The notes under the pieces: generated by a model | Told to the model about the DNA's origin: nothing | The model's input: the letters and a program-made list of their open reading frames with translations, nothing else | The model's database searches: none | Program-made: the position numbers and the translations under genes | NCBI GenBank assembly: GCA_014526335.1 | Contig: JACTAT010000147.1 | Coordinates: 181,487-245,486, forward strand | DNA from: Chrysaora quinquecirrha | Taxonomy: Eukaryota > Cnidaria > Scyphozoa > Semaeostomeae > Pelagiidae | Length of the DNA stretch: 64,000 nt | Reading direction: 5' to 3' | Part shown: piece by piece, positions 45,901-57,900 of the stretch | Numbering within the stretch: the stretch's first letter is position 1 | Layout of the letters: each line of letters opens with the position of its first letter

Positions 45901-48900
45901 AGCTGAAGGAACTAACATCCCGAGTGCGAAGATTCCGAGACATGGTCCACCAACGATACCAAATATGCTGTACGCAAGCTAAAGAACGAAATCATTTATT
46001 GTTTTTTTTATGAAAGATACCGATGCAAACATCTCAAATTACGATAAAGAACGGAGCGGAAACATTTTGAACAAATTTACGACTTAAATTTACATATCAA
46101 AGACCACAATAAGAAAGAGGCAAAGTGGCTTGCAACCAGTCACTTCTGTTCGCTAACAAATCAGGTTAAGAAGTTGAAATTGAAATACCTGTAGCACCAT
46201 AGTCCCAACAAGAGAAACAAGAAAAGCACCACCAATAATGAGTAAACCAAACGTGCATGCTGAAATAATTGATATATAAGATAACGTGAAATAAACATCA
46301 TATTAGTCACACTAATACTGATATCGATATTCTCACCACCACGCGGGCACAAATTAAACTTAAGATATATTTATCGTACTTTCTCGTGACAAAAGAATGC
46401 ATATCCTTTTTAAGTCATACAGTATTCTTCCAAATAGTGATGTGTATAATCTTTATCTAAGCATTATCATTTAGTGCTTATGACTGAAAGAATAAGGTGG
46501 AATTTTCAGACTAAATCTCCAGATTTCACTTGTCTTAAAAAACTACAACAAGTACACTAAGGTCTTGAAGCAAATTTTGAAACAGAGCAGTATCTTAATA
46601 AACTGCCTTTGAGACTAAGTCAACAATTGTGCTGGTTCAGAACAGCAAATCACAAGCTTTCTGTTGAAACTGGTAGATGGCGCAAAATAAATTATGAATT
46701 AAGAAAATGTGATATGTGCAACATGAGTGAAGTAGGTGATGAATATCACACTCTTTTGAAATGTGAATCTCTCAAGGATATAAGGATCAAATATATTCCA
46801 GAATATTTTCATAGATATCCAACCATGTTTAAATTTGAAACACTCATGAAAAATGCAGTAAAATGGCGTTTAGACAAAAATATTGCAAAATTTCTGTATG
46901 AAATGTCAAATTATAGAAAATCTAACCTCCTGTAAAGACACACGTGAAATTTTGCGAATTCCGTTTTTTTTCTACTAGTCTCTTTTCTTTAGTTTTAATC
47001 AATATGTATATTTATTAAAAAATAGTTTTTCTGAAATACAATAAGGTTTCAATACACTAAGGCCGCTCGGCCAAACAATCAAACATAAAAATTTAAGCTA
47101 TAGTTTTCTATTGTTCCTTGCGTCCCAGTGTTCCTGCCTGGTTCTTTATTTATTTATCTCTTCACCGCAAGAATAGCAATGCTTAACGCAGCAGTCAATT
47201 AAGTGGTCTTTCCTTTTCTACAATCAAACATGTTGGTCCAAAATTTGTGAATTGCTTTACAAACACTACTTGATCGTTCGGCCACGTCACAAAACACTGG
47301 TTAACAAGCAGAACACGCTTTGCAATGTTTCCGAAAAGCTTCAAAAAATACTCTCTGCTTGGAGGAAGCAAAAAGTGTTTAATGAGAAATGTTTCATGAT
47401 GTGGCCTATCGATCACACGTTTTTGGACCAGCAAAAGTCAGATTTTTGACCAACAATGTTTAATCGTTTAGCCAGTGCCTAACAGGTAGCATGGGCTTTC
47501 GTTGCCATAAAAACTAATAGTTCATTATTCGGTGAGTTTAAAACAGTTAGTAAAGTGCAATAAGATCATGTCGTAAAGAACAGAGGTGTTACCAGGACAG
47601 CTTTTAATTAAAATCAAGGCCTGGAGGCAGTACCGTCGAGAAGGGGTCCAGCGGGGTCAGAGGTCCGGGGCCCGGGCTATAAAGAGGCCCGTAAAACTGA
47701 CAACTCTCTGATACTTCCCCTTAAAGCCTCCAGAAGGTCCGGTACGATAACATTACCACGGGGCCCTCTCTACCTTTCGACGGCCCCGCCAAGAGGGTAG
47801 ATTGATTGAAGTGTGGACAGTTAACAGCTCATTAAGCTAAACATATAACGGCCTGTCTATAACCGTGCTTTCCACAACAGGGCCGCCATCGGCTACCACT
47901 ATTTTTTGTAAAGATAAATGACTCACCGATGACTTTTGACACTGTTGTTGCACGGGCCTCTGAGAGCCCAGGGTGTATCTTTTTGACAATATCTTCAAGG
48001 GTAACAGCAGCAATCGAATTGAGGCCAGACGAAGCCGTGCTGTAAAAATAGCGAGCACATTAAAGTTTGAAACTGATAAATTCAGGAAAGAATGACTCTT
48101 AGACTATTCTATTAATCAAAATTGTAACCAAACCAAACTTACAGAAAACTACAAGGAAACAAAGCCAAATTAAACAAAAACGAGCGAGCAACCAAAACCA
48201 AACCCAACTGGAGGAAACAAAATGAAACGAAACGAAAACGAAAGGAAGCAAAAACCAAAGCAAGCCAGAAGAGGCAAACTCATACTTTTCAAAGCAAATT
48301 AAATTAACGCAAATCACAACACAAGAAACAAGTCGCGGAGAGGAAAATCTGAGCATGGCAACTAGGAAAATCTGGGCATGGCAATAATGGCAACTAGTGG
48401 TATCGTATTAAGGAGGATCAAAATGTTATAAAAATTAAGTATATGCAGAAGATCTAAATTTCAAAACCTTAATGCTCCACTGAACAGACAGGAAGTGAAC
48501 AGACCAGGAACTCCCTTTAGATGACCAAGTTTGTCAATGATGAAGTAGGGAAGAACCTACAAAAATAAAAAAGGCTGTGATTAAGAAAATCAATCAACTG
48601 ATCAACAAGAAAAACAAATGAATCTTCAGCAACTTTCCCAAGGCAAAACTTTCACCAACAAAGTCAGAAATATTTACACCCTTTCTTACAATATCAAAAA
48701 TGTCAAGGTTGAAATGCGATAAAAATCTGTACTTCATTTTTACATATGTTCGGGGGTGTGCTGACATAGGAGGGGTGGGGTATGACATCTGCCCCTTTTT
48801 CAAATTTTGTCATAACATAAGCTGGTCGGGAAAATGGGGGTTTTTCCATCAGGTATATAGAATGGCACGGTAAGTTAGATCTTGCATATCTTAGCCATGA

Positions 48901-51900
48901 ACAACTAACTGAGCGAAACTTGAAACAAGATCAAAAAAATTCCAAAGGCATGTCCCCTACCATCCACGGTGCATGCCCAATTTGTATCATCGTCGGTAAA
49001 TTTTGACTTTCAGATCTCAAAGTCAACATAATTCTAGGCCTTCTCTAAAAGAATCATGAAATGATAATATCTTACTTGGTCATTGCTGGTGATTTTCTTG
49101 TTCGTCAATAAATCACATCCAGAGTAAACTCCATAAATTACAAGCCCATCCAGTACACACAATGTTACGATAAATATCAAACCAATGATGTTCAAGTAGA
49201 GCGCACTTAAAAAGAATGTAATCATTATTTAACATCATTGTCAACAAATGTTAATTTCAAAATATAATTGAAAGGTAGGCAGAGTGTGCCACTCTATGTT
49301 AATAGAAAAGAAAGTGCGAATAGAAGAAATAGAAGATTAAAAAGTAGCCCTCAAACTAAATAATTAATATAAAATATTAATACAAATGCGGAATCTTATC
49401 AAACCAAAACCACATTAAATTCGTCCCAAGAAACATCTCTTAAGCAAATTTACAAGCAATCACTCATTTTATCTCAGAGTAATCCGAACTTGAAAATGTG
49501 CAGTCACAAAAATGGATGTTTTGAAACTTACAAACAAGCAATATAAGAAATAATAAAGTTTTAAAAAATTTGGTCAATGTGTCCTCCGTTCTGTTCAATA
49601 CATGCTCCTAGCCTTCTGGGCCATGCATTAATTGCGCTAACAATTTTTTTGCTGGGGTAAGGACTCCCATCCATGTTGAATCGCATCACGTTAGGACTGG
49701 ACATCTTGACTATGATTTTCCGAAGCGAATATGAAATTTTTTTATGATTCCCAAATTGTCCAGTGGACTATTCGCTGGCCACTGGTCTTTTGGATAAAAT
49801 CGAGGAAATTTTCTCGAAGGAAATCCTGAAATCCTGAGTTGAGCGTGCAGTATGGCATCTGACACCATCTTGTTGAATCGTAAATGCTCCCTGGAGAGCT
49901 CTTATGTGTGGGAGATGCTGTTGCAGAATCTCAAAGTAATACGCTGCATCCATTCTCGGTCCTTGTTCAATCAAAACCAGAGGAAGCTTTCCTAAACGAA
50001 CACTCATGCCGATATCATCACTTTAGGCGAAAACCCTGCTTGTGCAGTAATGTTTCCGGAGACGCTTCGCGTTTTCGCCTTACTGCAAAGCAAATTCTGT
50101 GATTTTGGTTGTTTAGCGGAGATGCGACTGTAAACGTCTTCTCAGCGCTAAACAAAATTATTCTGACATCTCGCTGGTGAGGAAACCTACTCAACAAATC
50201 AAGCATCCTCACTTGTCCTTGTAAGATGTGAGGGTTATCAAGCTTCAGGACTTGTACCCGCTTAAAGACATTCATTGCAAGATCTTTATGCAGAACACGC
50301 CAGACTGTACTTCTTGGGACCCCCGTGTTTCCTTCAATCATTTTGGGTGACAGGTGCTCACCAGGTTCTTATTGACTTAAATTCAATCCGTTATTATTTA
50401 TTGCGTATCAGTGGCATAGCAGAAGAATCAAAATTGCTTGTAGTTGTAACGTTTCATGAATCTGTAGTCTTACGGAACAGCATAATGTCGAAACGAGGCC
50501 TTACGATGCCTCGATACAATTTACTCAGGGAATTTCGAGGTAAACATTTCCTGGAATACTTCAGACACCCTATGAAAAAATGTTGCGACCAAGAAACCTA
50601 CGAAAGACATAGAAAAACAGAGATTCAATGAAAAAAACTGAGAAAAGCTACCGTTGCGCAGATTTGAGTGAGCGAGCAGACAGAAACCGCTGAACGGCAG
50701 TTTGGCTGACTGTCCACACTGGCATTGCAGTAAAGGCACCACCAATAGCAAGGGTCCAAAATGTATTACGGACTCTTGGGTCAGGATTGAAGCTAAAATG
50801 AAAAACAGCAAAAACGTTATGTATAAGGGTTCACACAACGCATGCATGCCTAGTAAAACGATAATCTGACAGGTTACGCAATGGAGCATTAAACAATTTT
50901 CTCCATGAAAATTCGGGCCAATAATAATTTGTCAAAAATCTTCAATTCAGAGCTTTTATTGCCTTTTTCAAATGTCTCTTTCGTAAAGTGGAAAAACAAC
51001 CAAGAACAAGCGTATGTCAGTAAACAAGGGTTAATCGACTTTCAAATGTAGAGCGATGTGCTTCCGCACCAGCCCAACCGCTTGTTAATTTGTTTCCAAC
51101 CTGTTACTTATCAGGTACGGTTTCAACTGGAAATCAACCACATCAAAATTTTGATGAGTGTACCCAGTCTTTTGGAAATCTGGGTTTAGACAGATCATTG
51201 TTCAGACGCAGCTATTAGTTGTCTTTAGATAATTAGACCTAGCTAAAGACAATAAGAATATTTGGAGAAAATATCATGTAGCACAGCTAATATAGTATTA
51301 GGAAATATCCTCCAAGGGGTTTTAACGCAAACAGAAACTGGATGGACGTTGAATAGTCGTGCAAATCTTATTGCATTAGAGTTTTGAAACATACATACTC
51401 AAAAACTTTCAACCGGTCTCCTTTAGCAGCAATATCGAAAACATTCTTGAATCCATGAAGCTCCAAAGCACCAACAATAAGGACGACAATGAGCCCGAGA
51501 ACCATAACACCAGCTTGGAAAACATCGGTCCAGATGACAGCTTTCATACCACCCTGAGGAAAAAAAATCATCATAAAAGGGATCTACCATCACAGACGAA
51601 ACTCTTGTATACCAAACTTTCTTACCATGAAAATGGACAACACTGATTTCTCCACCAAAATCCCTCTTAAAAGTTAGGGACACGAATTCCCCCATCAGAC
51701 TGCCCTGGTCAACGTTGTTTTATAAATATTGTGGCTTCGGATATTATCTTGAGTTAATAATAACGACTTGTACCCAATTTGAAATTTAAAGTGGGACCCT
51801 TTACACCCCTAAATCTTTATATCTAAAAATAAAAGTTGCTTACCAGCGTAGTGTAGAAATTGCAAACAAGCCCAGTGGTTATAATGGTTGCAGTTAGGGG

Positions 51901-54900
51901 TACACCAGCCACTGAAAAATTGAAAATACGTGTCGACAGTGTAAAAACATTGTTTTCAAACAAATAGAAAAGACGAAATAAAGTAGATACCGAGTTGATA
52001 GACAGAGGAATAAACAAACACAGCCCCTCAGTCCCCAGGCACAAAGTGCATTTTCTCGACTAATTTAAAGTGTTTGAGCCTTATCATAAAGGCTAAGGTT
52101 GAAAAGGGATAGTAGCGAAGATTTGCCTGGCGTCCCATTCACAGAGGGCGTAGGACTGAAACTTTATGAGCTCACACAATAGCCCGTTTATATGAAACAG
52201 CTTTGTCAACTTCAGGTTTGACGCGTTTCTTATAATTTGACATGAATTTCCAGTCAGGAATAAGTTTATAATTAGAAAAATCATTAAGGTATTTTTGAAA
52301 TAGCATCAGCTACTTAACCAAGATTGTCATACATAACGTGGAATTTTTGACTTGAATATGTAAATTATCACTTTCACAAAGTGCTATAAAATTTCCAGGA
52401 AAGTGCTTGTTTGCTAAGTTTGTATACAGAATTCTTAAAAAAATTAAGAACTTTTGTTTTAGAATTGTGCCAGTTTCTTAAAAGATAGGATATTAATTTG
52501 AAATTAATGGTCTATGTTTCTTAAATTTGCGTTTCTTTTATGCGGGACACTTGCTGTAGTGGAAAGGAAATGTGGCTGAGCATTTAAAAGGTAGATGGAT
52601 AGTTGAACGAAACGTTACAAAGGACACTGTCTTTTAGCAAAGTTAATGATTTCCTTATCAAGGCAAATATTATGGTTTTTATGATACGAAAACAGATAAT
52701 TTTATGCACAGAAAGGCGTATGCTATTTTTTTATATTTCTCAGGGGTTATTCTAACGTGATTTTGTTGCCGTTTTGTGGAAATGTATATCTGGTTCGTGT
52801 GGTGTTGTGATTTTTTCTTAGAATAACCCCTGATATTTTTGTATTCTTAGCTTCATCCTTTGGCTGTATTTGAGTTATTTAAAAGTAGATAATGTCTACG
52901 GAAATGAGACTAAAAAAATTGATCGAGTGGTATGATTGGATGAGTTCAACAAGATGAAAATGAGAGAGCAATGAAGATTATGTAATGAACCTGAAAGCAA
53001 AATAATGGAACATTGTTGAAATGACGAATTGGACAAGATGAGTAAAACTGACAGAAAGGGAAACACGAGCTAATGAGGTGTTATAAAGGTATGAAGAATT
53101 CCAGGCAGGAAATGACCAGACAGTTGACATTCGAGTAGAGGCCAACGCAATTTCTAAGACAACTGAAAGGGGGGTTGCCGGATGATGGGAGACGGATCTC
53201 TCCCGAAACGTTGCCCTACTAAATATCAAAGGCTTTTCATGATAAGTGGTGACTATTTTCAAATATGTGGTGTCAGGAACAGCCTTGATAAATTCCAATA
53301 TATTTACTCAAAGGAGGTATCAGCGGAATAGGCAAAATAATCTAAATTAAAATTAGATTCCAGTTTTATCCAGAATTTGTTCATAAATGATTCTGGATAA
53401 GATTCAGCAGGAAGGCGAGCCAATGAAGAAAAATCAATACAAAAGGCAACGTTATAGCTATATTTGCTATCCACATCAAGATTCTCTCTACCAAAAGTGA
53501 TAAAACATGTACGTATTTCTACTGACCTGCCTCGAGAGCAAGACTAGGTGCATACAATACCACTGACAGATAGAGTATCTGAAATGCAAGGCAGAGGAAA
53601 GCTGTTAGCAAAACATCCTTTTATCGACAGATGATTTCAGATCATTCTGTTGTCTAGACATCATTTTATTGGTCATTTTTACAACACAGCAAGGTCAAAT
53701 TCAATTGGATAACTTTTTAAACAAAGCAAAAATCCATTTTCAATTCTTCAGTGCTCCATTTGGCATACGGGTTTGCTTCTGAGCAATGTCATGCCAAGTA
53801 AAGGTAGGTCATTTATCTTAAGAAATGTCCGCTTTTTCACTTAAATTTCAATCTCCCAATGTTTTGACATGCCCTTAGTTTAATTCTTGAACGTTTCCTA
53901 TGAAATGAAGGGATACTAGCTTTTCTATACTAAGAAAACTTTGATCAGCAAAGGGACACGCTATCGGCAAACAAGTTGACGATGTCGAATAGCTTCTTTA
54001 AAATGCACATTTAATTATGAAAATCAAGAGTTAATTAAACGGATAGTAAGCAGTATTGAAAAGTAAGCAGTAAGATAGTAAGATAGTTTAGATAGTAAGC
54101 AGTATTGAAAAGACTGTGATCGCGACTGGGGGCGTCGTTTAGTATGATCAAAACATTTCGGCCCTTATAGTGAAAGATTTGAATAGGCAGCGAAATATCT
54201 CAACAGTTGGAAGGTTTTGGAAATTTCTCTATTTCTCTTTCATTTATACAAGATGGCCTGTCAGCTTTAATGAAGTCCCGAGGCTTCATACAGTTACAAA
54301 TGTTCGGCTCTTATGAATCTGAATCTAGCTCTTAGGCTCTTGAGAAATGTAAGTTCTTCTTGAAATGCCGAGCTACGTTTTTCATAAAGTAGCTTAACTT
54401 AGTAACTTAGTAACTTAGTAGAGTAGCTAAAACGCATAATCCCGATAAATTTTAGCCAGAGTAGATTCCGATTTGTCTCCTATTCTTTATAGCTACCTTC
54501 AAGTGTTACAACCACTTTCGCATGAACATGAGATTAAAAGTTATTTCATAGGAAGAAAACTTTAGACTGCCCCCATCAAAATTTTTATAGATATATAAGA
54601 TTATAGATATATAAACCGATTGGGAAAAATATAGTTTCATGTCTAAAATCAGATCAAGAAATGAAAATTGGGCTCGAGATTTTACAAATTTCGTTGATTC
54701 TGTTGAAGAGCGAAAGTTTGTTCCCGCGAAACTCCCATTTTGGTTAGATCGTGAAAGTTAAACTGCAGAAACATCATTTGTTACAAGTCGTGAAAGTTTC
54801 TTCTTGCAACAATGTCTTCGCTTAAAGTGCTTATGACACCAAATTTCGATATCCATTTTGTTGTCGTTTTCTTTATATTTATCTTTGCTGATCTGTTTGA

Positions 54901-57900
54901 TGGTACATTTCCTTGCAGTTGATAAGCAGAAGAGGGCTTTACAACGCCTTGAAGTTGGGCATCTCGTGCGATCAATGTAACGTCATAAACGTCAAAAGTC
55001 AACATAACTGGGTATTCAGAATTACTCAAGTATTGTAGCATGCAAAGTTACTCACGTATTGTAACATGAAAAGAAAACATCCAAGAGACCTGACTCCAGG
55101 TGAGAAACGCAGTTCGAGATACTGAAAAACAACAGAGCAGAGCTTTATAAATATTTATTTCATGCCATGAATATATTATCTAAAAACAGACTATGCCTAC
55201 ATCTATTGATGTTTTTCGAGCCGCGAGGCAAATTGACTTGTACAAGGTTTTCAACAAAATAAGGAATGATCAATAGGACTTTAAGAAATTAAGAAGAAGA
55301 TTCACAGTAATTTGTCCCTCGCCTTAACATTATAAGCAGTCACATAAACCCCCGGATTTTGCTAAAAAAAACTCAGGATTTCAAAACATTAACGAGTTCG
55401 TTTTCGAGTTGACTCGCGCAAAAATGCGAAACGGTAAACGAAATTATCACTTTCATCAAATTGCTATGGGGCGGTGTGGTTTTAAGAAAGGCAGTAGAAA
55501 ATTGGGAGTAGAGAACGGCTGGGAGAAAGGGAAAGGAAAACGAGTATTGAGAACAGAGATAGGAGAATTGGCTAATGGAAACTGAAATAAATGGTTCATA
55601 ATCACGTTATTCATATTCACGTTATGATCTATATACAAGCGGGAGACTCTTTAATGGCATGCTCAAACAATCTCTATGGCTAAAACGCACATTTGCATCC
55701 TTAACAAGAGTCTGATAGAAGATAGGACTGATACGCCATACGCCGTTAATAGTTCGTACTGTAGCTCAATCACACCTGAAGCCTAAGATATCGAAGATTT
55801 GCAAAAAAACAATAGGCAACAAATTCTTCTTATATTGCATGTGAATTAATGTCTAAACATGGCAAAACGTTCAATTGTGACACGATTTCAATTATGGATC
55901 TAGTGGCACAGCCAGATTCCACGAACCTGACGAAGACCTTTTAAACAATTCTTATTGGTTCTCTTGTCAGGTCCCTCACGGTTGAATTTAAATAGGCCTA
56001 CGGCTCTTCTCAAACCCCCGGGGGGGGGGGTAACTTCAATAGATCAGTGACGGGGTGTGCCATTTTCGCAATAAAAAGTTGACCCCAAAATTTATGAAAA
56101 TTCTAAAAAGTATACCCCAAAGTTCACAAAGAAATATGAATATAGTACATAGAAATACTCAAAAGTCTGTTTTTAGAGTTATACAGCTGAAATTTATTTG
56201 GCAGTTATTGTGACTTTATCAAAATTGATCATCTTAGGAAAAAATGATACCCCAAGTTTGTAATTTTAGCAAATTTGATACCCCAAAATTTATTTTCCAC
56301 CCCTAAAAAGGTACCTCAAAAAATGGCACATCCCGTACCCATACATATGGGAGTTACCCCCCCCCCCCCGGGTCTCAAACACATTTTTTCGCCAATGTTT
56401 CAATGAAAAACAAATTAAATTTAAAAAATACGACTTATGAACCAATCTACAGTATTCTCCATTTCGCCTCTTGGGGCCACTTGGGACTAGTTGGATCCGT
56501 CGATGACGGGTTAAAAACTACATTTGAACAAAAGACAAAATTTTATGCAACTTCAGTTGGCATTGTAGTGCAGCGGTAGCTCACTACTCATTGTTGGCCA
56601 ATGTTCTCAGACGCAGCATATTTTGACAACGAATTGCCGCCCCTTGCAGCTCTACTTATCAAACCTTCTGTTCTGATCAACTTGGCAAAACAATGGATTC
56701 CCGAAATTAACTGGGCCGCGATTGTATGTCAACACTACTAGGTACACATTATATCAAACTTTTGGGAAAAATTTTCACCGATGACAACCCCCAGACGAAA
56801 TGCCGATTCAAAAGCTGCCTTTTGTACTCCTTGAGGTTAGAAACCGAACATACAAATGTAGTATACTGTATGTAGAGTGCATACCGCATTTCCACTATTA
56901 AACGCACGGGGCGCTTATTAAAAAACACGTCTCACAAAGAAGCATTTATTTTAAAATTTATTAATACACTAGCTCCCACATATTCCCATTCTCATCCTCG
57001 CCATTCTAAGTTCAATGTTGAATTCCTGTTTGAATGGAATTTCTTCTCCCTTATGAATCACTACACGCTTTTTTTTTATAAGGAACCACTTTATAAGGAA
57101 CCTACATGTAGAAGGCCCAAAAATTTAAAGAACTTATACTACTAGAGAGAAAATCATTAAGGAACTTCTGAATGTTGAATATTTTATCACTGCAAATACA
57201 CTCTTTTTTTATAAGAAACTAAGATTTTTGGTCAGTACTCAAAGTTTCTTAGTTTTGGGACAAATTTGGTACCGAAAGTTTCTTAGCAGTTTCTTAGAAT
57301 CAAAATTTTAAGTGCCAAAACGGGCAATTGACACTTAAATTCTACAAATAGAAGAAGCAATACAATTCACGTTTACATCAGCTGTTTTTTCTGTCAAAAT
57401 AGACACTAATGATGCAACAGAAGTTTGTTTTCTCGATGCTTTATTTCTAATTCTAAAGATTCTTGAGACCTGCGAGTTTCTTACCATTTTTGGTCGAGTA
57501 CTGAAAGTTTCTCAACCAATATTGATCTCAGTACTGAGTTTCTTATAAATGGGTTTCTTATAAAAAAATTAGTGTAATCAAGAATTAGAAAGCCGGTTCC
57601 ATTCATTTGCAGTCGAAAATCACATAAATTGTACGTTAAGCATGTATCCAATGTTTCTTTGAGTATTCTGGAGCTTTGCTCACATGCAAATTCTCTTTTT
57701 TATTGTTAAGACCACTGTATGTGCAGTTAAAATTAAGGAACTATTAAGGAACTTTTGGAACTACAATTGCCTCAAAAGAGGCCCAAAAATAAGGAACTTT
57801 AAGAACTAGGCCTTGAGGTAGGTTCCTTATAAAAAAAAGCGTGTACCCTCTATCCTGGGTTCCAGAGCCTTCAAAATTAAAAATAAAGAAAAACATCAGA

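Noticed and set aside
50521..50889. 122-codon minus-strand frame overlapping SLC5 exon 6
   Set aside because: It is out of phase with the transporter, which uses another frame with good splice sites at 50652 and 50792.
52978..53298. 106-codon minus-strand frame, possible retroelement 3' region (CTCCCGAAACGTTGCC)
   Set aside because: The phrase recalls retroelement 3' ends but I cannot name a family. No transposase or reverse transcriptase motif is present.
56555..56625. tRNA-like start (TAGTGCAGCGGTAGCTC)
   Set aside because: It has an A-box resemblance, but there is no box B, anticodon arm or acceptor pairing. At most it is a decayed SINE head.
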